A DNA stretch of 64,000 bases, from NCBI GenBank assembly GCA_031180805.1, contig JAPSLL010000011.1, forward strand, positions 1 through 64,000, given 5' to 3'. Position numbers and translations under genes: made by a program. This stretch comes from Bacillus sp. (in: firmicutes) (GTDB taxonomy: Bacteria > Bacillota > Bacilli > Bacillales > Bacillaceae). The notes beneath the pieces were generated by a model, which was not told where the DNA came from, did no database searches, and saw nothing but the letters and a program-made list of their open reading frames with translations. Within the stretch, counting starts at the first letter, position 1. Every line of letters starts with the position of its first letter. Positions 52,632 to 61,591 of the stretch are shown piece by piece.

Positions 52632-53103
52632 CTCAGAAAATGGTTTAGAATGAGTGTCAAAAGGGTTCACTTATTATTATTAAGATATATGAGAAAATAG
52701 TTTGAAGCTTTGGTGGTATATTTTCACTGAGATAAAGAAATCTCTGAATGGATTTAGAAAATAGAGGCAGGGAAAGTATTATATTCGCTACAAATTTATA
52801 TTTTGCTAATTGAATAATCTTGTTAGAAGAATGCTCTTATGATTAAATCAGTAGGAGTATTTTTTATTTATACAATAAACTACTTCTCTAGTTTATCCAC
52901 CCTAAAAACTCACATATAAAATGGACTCCGCAATGTGTCATGATTCCAACCAAACAAACATATACGTAATAGAGGACAAGTTGCCTAACCAATTACAACT
53001 AAAAAGGATGTAACGAGGAGGTGTGACTCAATAACTCATTCATTCCTGTAACAACTTTGCTTTCGTTTTAAAGCATCATACTATTTTTGTTTGGGGGAAA
53101 ATC
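52632..53103. other. Intergenic region before the secreted protein gene
   Basis: About 470 AT-rich bases. A weak stem with AATGCTC / GAGTATT arms and a six-T tail (about 52831-52867) may be a terminator. No coding frame is convincing. GGGGG directly precedes the next gene. Confidence 0.4.
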
Positions 53104-55359
53104 ATGTTTAAAAAATCTAAAATTGCGCTTGCGACGATTTTAACACTATCAATAGTGTCTGAAATTGTTTTATTTAAAAAACCTGTTTCTGCTGCAACTG
53201 AAGTACATACGGCAATATCAGCTCCAAGTGGAATTGAAATTCCTTCTGTAACTAAGGACTCTATTTCCTTGAAGTGGAAGTCTGTTGAGGGTGCTTCAAG
53301 CTATAATGTGTATCGGACTAGATTGGGATATAACGATTATCAACTTATTGGGAATACAAAAACGGCTGATTTTGTAGATGAAAAAATTGAAAGCGATACC
53401 AGTTATTTGTATAAAATTTCAGCTTTAAATGCTTCAGGTGAAGGTGAGCAATCTCAAGAGGTGTTAGGAATGCCTCAATGGTCTTTTCCAAACCTTGTTA
53501 GCAAGATTGATATAAGTGCTGCGGGTACTGGAAATCGCATGCGTATTGGCGATATGAACGGGGACGGTCGCAATGATATTTTAATGGTACAGCCAGCATA
53601 TGAAAGCAGAGATGCTTATAATCCTCGTTATGTCGGACATTTAGCAGCCTATGATATTGAGGGGAATTTATTGTGGCAGCAAGGGACAGTCGATCCACGG
53701 GTGACAACAAGTGGTGCGGATGAGCCTGTTCAAATTTACGATATTGATGCAGATGGTGAAAATGAAGTATTAACGGTAATGAAGCTAGGAGAAGATACGG
53801 AAAAGTATTTTTATATATTTGATGGGAAAACGGGTGAGATGGAGAAAAAGTATCAGCTTCCAGATCAAAGAGCACATGATGCGATTTTTATCGCTAATTT
53901 CTCAGGTAACAAAACACCGCAAGACATCTTATTGAAGGATCGATATTCAAAGATTTGGGCGATGGACAAGGATTTTAACCAGCTATGGCATTATCCTGGT
54001 AATACTGGACATGGGTTGCTCCCTTATGACTTTGATGGAGATGGCAGAGATGAATTAGTTAATAATTATTCCTTAATTTCCCACGATGGCAAGGAGTTAT
54101 GGAGACATGACTTACCGGATCATGTAGATACTCACTGGGTAGCTGATATCAATGGTGATGGAGAGCAAGAAATCATACTTGGTGGCTCTGATACATTTGC
54201 CTTCGATGTTAATGGAAACCAACTATTTAGAAATGGTGATACAGTGGAGCCGCAACAGATACTTGTAGGGAATTATCGTATCGATTCTCCGGGCTTAGAG
54301 CTTGCTGGTCTTGACCGAATAAATCGAGGAAATCCAGGGCAGGATGGAATGTTCCTATTCACCTCAGATGGCCAAACATTATACCACGAACAGCGGGCTA
54401 TGGGTGATTGGGGAACGATTGTACGTCCACTTGATAACTGGACTGGAAGCTATGCACCACTTATTACTGCATACAGAAGAGGAAAGGATGCAGAAAATCC
54501 AAACGGAATCGTACCAAAGCTATATGATGGGTATTTTAATCCTATTGTTACCTTTAATGAACATACAGATGCAAAAGAGCAAGTTATGGTTGCTGATATG
54601 AGTGGAGATTCGAGAGATGAGCTTCTCGTTTATAATTTGACAGGTGAACTTACCGTATCAATTTATTCTAATGGAACAAGCAATTTGAAGGAGCATATTA
54701 CTGGTAAACCGCGTATGCCAGATTTTAGAAACTACAATTTCAGCAGGTATGATTCGCGAAGATATGATTTGACAATTAAAAATCTTGTACCGGCTGGGAT
54801 TAAGGCTGCTTTAACAAACAGTGCAGATATTAACGTAAGCTGGATTCCGATATTAGGGGTAGAAAAATACAATATTTATCGCTCTGCAACAGAAAAGGGT
54901 GAATATAAAAAAATTGGGACTTCAGAGGTACCGGAATTCACCGACAATACTGCACCTATCGGGACTTCTTATTATAAGGTAACGGCTGTAAATAGTGAAG
55001 GTGAATCGAATTTACCGATCGTAGCAGCAAGCGAAACGATTCATTCAAGCGGAATTCTTCCACCTGTAAAAACCGATGAATCTGTTACTTATAAGGCAGG
55101 TAGAACACTTCCTATTAAGTTCCAATTGAAGGATAACGCTGGGAACTATCTTACTGAAGCAAATGCAAAGCTTTATGTAGAAGATGCTAATGGAGTTTCG
55201 ACAAGTTCAGCTGTAAAAGATAATCAATTCCGCTACGATGCTAGTGCAAATCAATATATTTTCAACCTCAGCACGAAGTCTATGTCTGCAGGGAAATATC
55301 AAATTAGGGTAGAGGTAGGGAATCGTACATTATACTCTTTCAAGATAATCCTTAAATAG
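53104..55359 (+). CDS. Secreted multidomain protein: FnIII-like, FG-GAP/VCBS-like propeller, FnIII-like, PxKF domain
   Basis: The 751-residue protein has a signal peptide (cleavage near VSAATE, residue 31). A fibronectin-III-like domain (about 40-120, SISLKWKSVEGASSYNVYR) is followed by a long beta-propeller region (about 130-560). The propeller carries calcium-type loops DMNGDGRND, DIDADGENE, DFDGDGRDE, DINGDGEQE and DMSGDSRDE. A second FnIII-like domain follows (about 575-660), then a C-terminal PxKF-type domain (TYKAGRTLPIKFQLKDNAG, about 665-751). The propeller recalls rhamnogalacturonan lyases and FG-GAP proteins, but no catalytic family could be assigned. It has its own terminator and stands alone. 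Confidence 0.75.
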   Translation: MFKKSKIALATILTLSIVSEIVLFKKPVSAATEVHTAISAPSGIEIPSVTKDSISLKWKSVEGASSYNVYRTRLGYNDYQLIGNTKTADFVDEKIESDTSYLYKISALNASGEGEQSQEVLGMPQWSFPNLVSKIDISAAGTGNRMRIGDMNGDGRNDILMVQPAYESRDAYNPRYVGHLAAYDIEGNLLWQQGTVDPRVTTSGADEPVQIYDIDADGENEVLTVMKLGEDTEKYFYIFDGKTGEMEKKYQLPDQRAHDAIFIANFSGNKTPQDILLKDRYSKIWAMDKDFNQLWHYPGNTGHGLLPYDFDGDGRDELVNNYSLISHDGKELWRHDLPDHVDTHWVADINGDGEQEIILGGSDTFAFDVNGNQLFRNGDTVEPQQILVGNYRIDSPGLELAGLDRINRGNPGQDGMFLFTSDGQTLYHEQRAMGDWGTIVRPLDNWTGSYAPLITAYRRGKDAENPNGIVPKLYDGYFNPIVTFNEHTDAKEQVMVADMSGDSRDELLVYNLTGELTVSIYSNGTSNLKEHITGKPRMPDFRNYNFSRYDSRRYDLTIKNLVPAGIKAALTNSADINVSWIPILGVEKYNIYRSATEKGEYKKIGTSEVPEFTDNTAPIGTSYYKVTAVNSEGESNLPIVAASETIHSSGILPPVKTDESVTYKAGRTLPIKFQLKDNAGNYLTEANAKLYVEDANGVSTSSAVKDNQFRYDASANQYIFNLSTKSMSAGKYQIRVEVGNRTLYSFKIILK

Positions 55360-55398
55360 GGATATCGCTCCGTTTGTTGATATTGAAAAAGGATGAAC

Positions 55399-55450
55399 AA
55401 GAGGTTGTGCCAAAAGTGTGAAACTTTCTGGTATAGCCTCTTTTCTCTTT
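55399..55450 (+). terminator. Terminator after the secreted protein gene
   Basis: AAGAGG..CCA..AGT pairs with ACT..TGG..CCTCTT with small internal loops, followed by TTCTCTTT. Confidence 0.7.
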
Positions 55451-55595
55451 CTTAGATGATTGTTCAAGCCTAATATTATCAACATAATGGTTAATTAGAA
55501 AATAATGGGTTGTGAAATGGACGATAAAACTACTAAACTAGTTGTATGTGAAACCTTAACCTGCTAGATCATAAGGTCAACTAGGAGGAGAGTAT

Positions 55596-56306
55596 ATGGT
55601 AAAAGATTATTTAAAGTCTAAGCGAATTTTATTAGTAGATGATGAGACAGAGCTGCTTGCGATGTTGATAAATATTTTAAAAGAGGATGGATATACAAAT
55701 ATCGAGACAGCTACCTCGGTAAAAGATGCAATTGAAGTATGTGAAAGGTTTAATCCGGAATTAGCTGTTTTAGATGTGAATTTGGAGGATGGATCGGGAT
55801 TTGAGTTGATGGAGGTTCTTCGGAAAAACTCTGATTTTCCAATATTGTTTTTGACAGCTAGAGGAGATGCGGAGGATAAGTTTTATGGTTTGGGGATGGG
55901 GGCAGATGATTATATGATTAAGCCTTTTCTCCCAAAGGAGCTTACACTTCGTATCGGTGTGATTTTAAAAAGATGCTATAAAAATGAAAATCCTGTTGTC
56001 AGTCTTGCTGGAAGTGAAATTGATTTTGAAAAAGCCGAAGTAAATAAAAATCAGGAAATCATTCCACTCACTGCTAAGGAACATGACTTGTTATCTGTTT
56101 TATATCGTAATGCAGGTAAAATTGTTACGATCGATTCTTTATGTGAAGCAGCATGGGGAGAAAATCCTTATGGCTATGAGAATTCACTTATGGCACATAT
56201 TCGTAGAATCCGAGAGAAGATCGAGGTTAATCCTTCTAAACCGGAATCCCTCGTTACTGTTAAAGGATTAGGCTATAAGCTTATTCTTAATGAAAGAGAT
56301 TCATAA
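55596..56306 (+). CDS. Response regulator, OmpR/PhoB family
   Basis: The 236-residue protein has a receiver domain (about 10-122) with the acid pair in LLVDDE, phospho-acceptor Asp60 in LAVLDVNLEDG, Thr in TARGD and Lys in MIKPF. A winged-helix DNA-binding domain follows (about 135-233, LTAKEHDLLSVLY and LMAHIRRIREKIE). AGGAGG precedes the ATG. It is encoded directly before its sensor kinase and upstream of an ABC exporter, which it probably controls. Confidence 0.95.
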   Translation: MVKDYLKSKRILLVDDETELLAMLINILKEDGYTNIETATSVKDAIEVCERFNPELAVLDVNLEDGSGFELMEVLRKNSDFPILFLTARGDAEDKFYGLGMGADDYMIKPFLPKELTLRIGVILKRCYKNENPVVSLAGSEIDFEKAEVNKNQEIIPLTAKEHDLLSVLYRNAGKIVTIDSLCEAAWGENPYGYENSLMAHIRRIREKIEVNPSKPESLVTVKGLGYKLILNERDS

Positions 56307-56307
56307 T

Positions 56308-57702
56308 ATGAAACGGATTCCAAAGCTAATCAAGCGGTTTATTGGTATCCTCCTTTTAAGCAGCTTTTTAATTTTGATTTTTAACTTATTTGTTTTGTTC
56401 ATTATAAGCTTTCATGCAGCAACAGGTGGTGGACCGTGGTCGATTGTAGAAGAAACAGCTCAATCACTTGAAAAAACTGAGAAGGGATATGTTCTTTCAG
56501 ATTCTATAGCTGAACAATTAACGGAAAAAGAAGCATGGGCGATTTTAATCGATAATAAAACACATAACGTTGTTTGGTATTCTGACAACTTACCAAGCGA
56601 AATACCTAAGGAGTATTCGATATCAGACATTGCCACATTATCACGGACCTATTTAAAGGGCTATCCTACCTTTACACATGAGTATGAGGATGGTGTTGTA
56701 GTCCTTGGTTTCCCGAAAACGAGTTATTGGAAACTAGTTAATAATAGTTGGGATTACGATTTTATTGCCAATTTACCGAAGACGCTTTTAATTGTTATTG
56801 TTGGAAACGTGCTGTTAATATTTCTTATCTACATAATAGCGAACACGAAATTATTGAAATCAGTAACACCAATTATCAGGGGGATTGAAGCTTTACCGAC
56901 TGAAAAGGAGGTTTCTGTTATTGAACGTGGTCCATTGTCGGAAATCTCGACCTATATTAATCAAACCTCCGCTGTATTAAAGTCAAAGAATGATGAATTA
57001 AAAAAGAAGGAAACAGCACGTGCAAATTGGATTGCAGGTGTTTCACATGATATCCGTACACCCCTTTCGATGGTCATGGGGTATGCAGCTCAATTAGAAA
57101 ACGATAAATCGTTGCCAGAGGAAGCAAGAGAAAAGGCGTCAATTGTATTGTCACAAAGCCTGCGAATGAAAAACTTAGTGAATGATTTAAACCTTGCCTC
57201 TAAATTGGAATATAATATGCAGCCGATCAATATCACTACTTTTAATATTGTTCTAGCGATCAGGCAAGTTGTGGTCGATTTTATTAACGCTGGATTTGAG
57301 GATAAATATTCTATTGTATGGGAAACAGCTGAAGATTTAACCTCGTGCATAATAAGCGGAGACCGTGCCCTTATCAATAGAGCGATAACAAATTTAATCC
57401 AGAACAGCCAAAGACATAATCCAGAAGGTTGTACAATATATGTGAATGTACAATGTGCTAATCATTTATGTGAAATCACTGTTGAAGATGATGGGGTAGG
57501 AGTAAGTGATGAGCAGCTTGAAAAATTGAACAATGCCCCACATTATATGCTATGTGATACGAACACGACTGAGCAAAGACACGGGTTAGGCCTTTTAATT
57601 GTCAAACAAGTTGTTGCTTCACATCATGGACAATTATCTTTAACACATGGTCAGGGTGGTGGGTTTTCTGCGACTTTAACCTTTAACTGTGTAATGGAAT
57701 AA
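56308..57702 (+). CDS. Sensor histidine kinase
   Basis: The 464-residue protein has two membrane helices (about 10-35 and 155-178) around an outside domain of about 120 residues. The H-box IAGVSHDIRTPLS follows (His at about 250), then N-box NLIQNSQRHNP and G-boxes VEDDGVGVSD and HGLGLLIVKQ. ATG at 56308 is preferred, one base after the regulator's stop codon; an in-frame ATG at 56290 is possible. The sizeable extracytoplasmic domain differs from the short-loop BceS kinases and suits direct sensing of an outside signal, perhaps a peptide. Confidence 0.93.
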   Translation: MKRIPKLIKRFIGILLLSSFLILIFNLFVLFIISFHAATGGGPWSIVEETAQSLEKTEKGYVLSDSIAEQLTEKEAWAILIDNKTHNVVWYSDNLPSEIPKEYSISDIATLSRTYLKGYPTFTHEYEDGVVVLGFPKTSYWKLVNNSWDYDFIANLPKTLLIVIVGNVLLIFLIYIIANTKLLKSVTPIIRGIEALPTEKEVSVIERGPLSEISTYINQTSAVLKSKNDELKKKETARANWIAGVSHDIRTPLSMVMGYAAQLENDKSLPEEAREKASIVLSQSLRMKNLVNDLNLASKLEYNMQPINITTFNIVLAIRQVVVDFINAGFEDKYSIVWETAEDLTSCIISGDRALINRAITNLIQNSQRHNPEGCTIYVNVQCANHLCEITVEDDGVGVSDEQLEKLNNAPHYMLCDTNTTEQRHGLGLLIVKQVVASHHGQLSLTHGQGGGFSATLTFNCVME

Positions 57703-57710
57703 ATTCATAT

Positions 57711-57751
57711 AAGACACTCGACCATTTTTGGTGATTCGAGTGTCTTTTTTT
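57711..57751 (+). terminator. Terminator between the kinase and the ABC transporter operon
   Basis: AAGACACTCGA pairs with TCGAGTGTCTT, with an inner CCA/TGG, and eight T follow. It separates the two-component genes from the exporter genes. Confidence 0.9.
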
Positions 57752-57789
57752 ATTATGGTATTCCCATTTCCCTGTTCTGACGGCAAAAA

Positions 57790-57807
57790 GTAAGGTAAAT
57801 GTAAGGT
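57790..57807 (+). promoter_or_regulatory. Direct repeat GTAAGGT x2 upstream of the ABC operon
   Basis: GTAAGGT occurs at 57790-57796 and again at 57801-57807, exactly 11 bases apart, about 70-85 bases before the first start codon. Direct repeats spaced by one helical turn are the usual binding form of OmpR-family regulators, such as the one encoded just upstream. Confidence 0.5.
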
Positions 57808-57874
57808 TATTAGAAGGATGACACAAGGTTGGGGGATTACGATTAAAACATCAACGAAAAAGGAGAAAAGAAAA

Positions 57875-58630
57875 ATGAATATGATTGAAACAACCAATCT
57901 GACAAAATCCTATTCTGATTTTACGGCGGTGTCTGATCTGAATTTACATATAAGAAAAGGCACGGTTTACGGTTTTCTTGGGCCGAATGGTGCGGGGAAA
58001 TCTACAACAATGAAAATGTTCCTGGGACTAACGAAGCCAACAAGTGGGACTTTTACAATTAACGGAAAAAGCTACCCATCTCATCGTGTAGAAATACTTC
58101 GAGAAGTAGGCTCATTAATTGAAGCCCCGGCATTTTACGGAAATTTAACTGGTGAGGAGAATCTTGATATTATAAGGAAAATTTTGGGGCTACCTAAATC
58201 CTATGTATCTGATGCACTAGAGCTAGTCGGACTGACTGAGCATCGCAAAAGACTTGCGAGGAAATATTCACTTGGGATGAAACAAAGATTAGGTCTTGCG
58301 AGTGCATTAATCGGAAAACCGCCAATTTTGATATTAGATGAGCCGACGAATGGGCTGGATCCGGTTGGGATTCAAGAAATTCGTTCGTTAATTCGTTCAT
58401 TGCCACAGCAGTATGATTGTACGGTATTAGTATCCTCTCATCTCTTATCAGAGGTAGAGTTAATGGCTGATGATATTGGAATTCTCAACCGCGGGCGGCT
58501 GTTATTTGAAGGTACATTGCAGGAGCTTAGAACGATGGCTGAAAAGCGTGGGTATCCGATTGAGCAGCTAGAGGAAACATTCCTTGCGATGATCGAAGCG
58601 GATAATTCGAACCGAGGTGTACGTAAATGA
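57875..58630 (+). CDS. ABC transporter ATP-binding protein, lantibiotic-protection type (LanF/BcrA-like)
   Basis: The 251-residue ATPase has Walker A GPNGAGKST (about 38-46), the E-loop-like segment of lantibiotic exporters around SLIEAPAFYGNLTGEENL, signature YSLGMKQRLGLASAL and Walker B ILILDEPTNGLDP. This pattern fits the gallidermin/nisin protection (LanF) group. ATG at 57875 follows AAAGGAG by nine bases; upstream codons in frame are not used. It overlaps the first permease gene by four bases. Confidence 0.92.
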   Translation: MNMIETTNLTKSYSDFTAVSDLNLHIRKGTVYGFLGPNGAGKSTTMKMFLGLTKPTSGTFTINGKSYPSHRVEILREVGSLIEAPAFYGNLTGEENLDIIRKILGLPKSYVSDALELVGLTEHRKRLARKYSLGMKQRLGLASALIGKPPILILDEPTNGLDPVGIQEIRSLIRSLPQQYDCTVLVSSHLLSEVELMADDIGILNRGRLLFEGTLQELRTMAEKRGYPIEQLEETFLAMIEADNSNRGVRK

Positions 58631-59346
58631 CATTTCTCGTGGAATTCAAAAAAATAAAGCGAACAGCTTTACTGCCAGCGCTGCTTTTAGGGGGGATTTT
58701 ATCAGGAGCAATACCGATTATCAACCTTCTCACAAGAAGTGATGCATTTGTTCATCTGCCTGGTGATCCTTTAGAAATTATCTTAAATGGCAATTGGATG
58801 ATGATGGCGCTTTTAAATAGCTTCCTAATGGTATTGGGTACTTGTATTTTGTATCATATCGAATTTGCTGATAATGCAATACAACGTATGGATTCGTTGC
58901 CAATTCGCCCAAGTCATTTGTTTTTAAATAAATTTATGCTACTTGTTTTTATCTTTTTCATCGTTTTTGGAATAGAAGGTGCTGCCTTATATTTCTGTGT
59001 ATGGAAGGAATTTAGTGTCAGTTATGGTTTCTTAGTTGAAGTGATTAAGCAAATGAGCTACTCCTTTCTAATGTCCCTGCCTGTTCTATCCTTCATGATT
59101 GCGATATCCTCCTTTTTGAAAAATATGTGGGTAACTGTTGGGATTGGCGTCATTGGTATCTTTGTCCCGCAAATCTTGAATAGTGTAAAAGGAATTGTAG
59201 AGTATTTTCCATTTTATTTCCCATTTCACTCAATTTTAGTGGAGGGGATTTCTGTAAAAATCCCACTTTGGGTTGCAGTTTTTGAAACGATCCTATTTCT
59301 AGCTGTTGGACTTGTATTATCGAAGCTTAGGAGGAATGCAGGATGA
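58627..59346 (+). CDS. ABC transporter permease, LanE/MutE-type (lantibiotic immunity)
   Basis: The 239-residue protein has six membrane segments and starts FLVEFKKIKRTALLPALLLG, the EFxKxKR opening of LanE/LanG permeases. It overlaps the ATPase gene upstream and the second permease downstream by four bases each, so three subunits are made together. It probably removes a peptide antibiotic from the membrane. Confidence 0.85.
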   Translation: MTFLVEFKKIKRTALLPALLLGGILSGAIPIINLLTRSDAFVHLPGDPLEIILNGNWMMMALLNSFLMVLGTCILYHIEFADNAIQRMDSLPIRPSHLFLNKFMLLVFIFFIVFGIEGAALYFCVWKEFSVSYGFLVEVIKQMSYSFLMSLPVLSFMIAISSFLKNMWVTVGIGVIGIFVPQILNSVKGIVEYFPFYFPFHSILVEGISVKIPLWVAVFETILFLAVGLVLSKLRRNAG

Positions 59347-60113
59347 GTTTTTCATCACTTTTAGCGGTGGAGTTTAAGAAGCTGCGCCGATCAAAAATCT
59401 TAATTATTTTGTTTGTTCCAATTGTTCTTGTTTGGATGACGGCTATTTTGAATGCCGATTTGAATTTTGATATGGACGCTGAAGGGATTTCACCTGAGAA
59501 CAACTTTCTCGTTCAGTCTTTTCTTGGCTTTGTTTGGTTTATGCTGCCAACAAGCATTGTTATTTTAACGGTTTTACTTTCTCAAACTGAACGTGCTAAC
59601 CGTGGTTTGCTAAAAATGCTAGCATTACCGTTGAATAGTTCAATGTTATGTCTTGCGAAATTTTTCGTTCTCCTTTCCTTATTGGCAATTGAAATTTTCC
59701 TTATGTTTATAACGTACTTCCCTTCTGCGCTAATTGCATCTTGGCAGCACGATTATCATTTTGTGTTGAGTATTGGATATGTTTTAAAAATATGTGCGAT
59801 TATTTTTGTCGTATCTATTCCTATGACAGCTGTATATTGGCTTATCAGTGTACTAATTAAAAACGCGGTTATTTCGGTCGGCATTGGCTTGGCAACTGTT
59901 GTTCCGATTGTTCTCGCGATTAATATAGAGGGATGGTTTGCCTATCCGATGAGTTACCCGATGAAGATGATGACAGCAGAAATGCACAACGTTGCGACAA
60001 AGATGGGGGAGTTTCCATTTGAGTATATTCCATGGATTCCTGTGGCTGTCGCTTTTATGATAGGCTCCCTTGGGCTAGCTTGTCTTCGATTTGGAAGTTC
60101 AGAAAGAAAGTAA
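59343..60113 (+). CDS. ABC transporter permease, LanG/MutG-type (lantibiotic immunity)
   Basis: The 256-residue protein has six membrane segments and again begins LLAVEFKKLRRSKILIILFV. It is the second permease of a LanFEG-like exporter. The order ATPase, permease, permease matches lantibiotic immunity operons. No lantibiotic structural or modification genes are in the window, so it more likely protects against foreign peptides. Confidence 0.85.
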   Translation: MSFSSLLAVEFKKLRRSKILIILFVPIVLVWMTAILNADLNFDMDAEGISPENNFLVQSFLGFVWFMLPTSIVILTVLLSQTERANRGLLKMLALPLNSSMLCLAKFFVLLSLLAIEIFLMFITYFPSALIASWQHDYHFVLSIGYVLKICAIIFVVSIPMTAVYWLISVLIKNAVISVGIGLATVVPIVLAINIEGWFAYPMSYPMKMMTAEMHNVATKMGEFPFEYIPWIPVAVAFMIGSLGLACLRFGSSERK

Positions 60114-60127
60114 AGGAGTGTTTGTAT

Positions 60128-60415
60128 ATGAAGAAAATATCATTTTTATCTTTTATCAACTTTATCCTCATATTTGTTCCTTGGAGTATTATTTATTTAC
60201 GACAATATGAGTTTGCATTGGAATCGCCAAATGCGGAAATGATTATTGCGGGTTATTCTATATTTATTATCGCTTCATTTATTTTTTCGCTTGTTCTATA
60301 TACGTATAAAAAGAAACGTGACGTTTTATCTAGCATTGCGCTTATTATAAATGGGGTTTATACAGCTGGTGTTATTGGCATTATCGGGATGAGTATTACG
60401 TCTTGGTTCGGATAA
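60128..60415 (+). CDS. Small three-helix membrane protein at the end of the exporter operon
   Basis: The 95-residue protein has three hydrophobic segments (about 5-22, 37-55, 67-92) and starts MKKISFLSFINFILIFVPWS. The ATG at 60128 follows AAGGAGTG, 14 bases after the second permease, so it is in the same operon. I know no named family. It may be an accessory or immunity peptide of the exporter, by position only. Confidence 0.7.
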   Translation: MKKISFLSFINFILIFVPWSIIYLRQYEFALESPNAEMIIAGYSIFIIASFIFSLVLYTYKKKRDVLSSIALIINGVYTAGVIGIIGMSITSWFG

Positions 60416-60473
60416 GTGGTTTTAGTTGCAAAGTGTTTAGGAAAAGGAACAACGAATTGTTATATGTTTAGTG

Positions 60474-60522
60474 GGTGATTAAAAAATTCGTATTTAACGG
60501 ACTTTTTAGTCACCTTTTTTTG
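60474..60522 (+). terminator. Terminator after the exporter operon
   Basis: GGTGAT-TAAAAAATTCG pairs with CGGACTTTTTAGTCACC, followed by seven T. Confidence 0.85.
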
Positions 60523-60646
60523 ATATAAGTATTCCTGTATTCATGATTACAGCAAGATTTGGAAAGCCTTGGGATCCTAACTTTGTTATCTTTTGATTAA
60601 GCAAGATAACGATGAAAGAAAGGGTGGTGAGCTTTTCCAAACGATA

Positions 60647-61516
60647 TTAAACATCTGAATCAATGGGGAGCTTCTTGATAGGTGTATAGATGTGATAGGT
60701 TGAATCAAGGTTGTGAAGGTTATCAAATACTTGAATCAGTTCGATATGTGAATTCTCTGCCTCCTGCTTTGAGATTTTTAAAAATCTTGCAAAATCAGTT
60801 GTAAGTATATCTCCTATGTCAAGGAGATCACCAAAATATTTGAACCTTGCACAAAAGATTTGGGGAATGGTGACCGTAAAAAAATATGGAGAATCAAGCT
60901 TAACATCATGTGGAACTCCAAAAAGAACTTTAAAACAGCTTGAATTTGGTTGACAATCTGAATAGATGACATAACACGAGCCAGTTATTGTTTCATCAAT
61001 GTTATTTAATAGCATTTTTGAATAAGAGCGAATCTTCGCTTTGTAATCATCTGTTGCTATATCAACTTCAAAAACGATGCCATTCAAGCGAATTGCTTGA
61101 AATTCCGTTAGAGTGAAGTCGGCAACAATATCACCATTGATATTTTTTATTGGTTTTTTAACTACAGTAGGGATTGGTGTTTGGGATATCGTTTCATTTT
61201 TTCCCCTTAGAGAGCTTGGTGCTATCCCATATTGGCGTCTGAAAGCACGTGTGAATGACGATTGAGTTCCAAAGTTAAGCCGGTAGGCAATATCTGTTAG
61301 AGATAGGTTCTTATTTTGAATGAAATTTAGGGAGGTATTTAATCTTCTAGATAGTATGTAATTGTTCAATGAGCAGCCCATCATCGCAGAAAAAAGCCTA
61401 TGAAAATAGTATTTGGACATATTGAAGGTTTTAGCGACAGACTCCAAAGATAAAGGTTCATGGATATTTTTTTCAATATAAATCAAAGCATGCTCTATGA
61501 CTTTATAATGGTCCAT
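60647..61516 (-). CDS. AraC-family regulator with C-terminal GyrI-like effector-binding domain
   Basis: The 289-residue protein has an N-terminal double helix-turn-helix (about 8-105: LESVAKTFNMSKYYFHRLFS and LSLTDIAYRLNFGTQSSFTRAFRRQYGIAPS), a linker, and a C-terminal AraC effector-binding/GyrI-like domain (about 125-289). This order is that of Rob/BmrR-like drug-responsive regulators. It lies tail-on to the exporter operon and divergent from the DUF4386 gene, which it may control. Confidence 0.92.
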   Translation of the reverse strand: MDHYKVIEHALIYIEKNIHEPLSLESVAKTFNMSKYYFHRLFSAMMGCSLNNYILSRRLNTSLNFIQNKNLSLTDIAYRLNFGTQSSFTRAFRRQYGIAPSSLRGKNETISQTPIPTVVKKPIKNINGDIVADFTLTEFQAIRLNGIVFEVDIATDDYKAKIRSYSKMLLNNIDETITGSCYVIYSDCQPNSSCFKVLFGVPHDVKLDSPYFFTVTIPQIFCARFKYFGDLLDIGDILTTDFARFLKISKQEAENSHIELIQVFDNLHNLDSTYHIYTPIKKLPIDSDV

Positions 61517-61591
61517 AATAACTCCTTTTATCCAATGTTTAGGTGTTTTTTGTAATCAGTATAACATAGCTACTTTCAGGGAGGGAAAATA

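Noticed and set aside
53498-53875. Minus-strand 125-codon frame inside the secreted protein gene
   Set aside because: Antisense shadow of the calcium-loop region; no start signal and low-complexity His/Tyr-rich composition.
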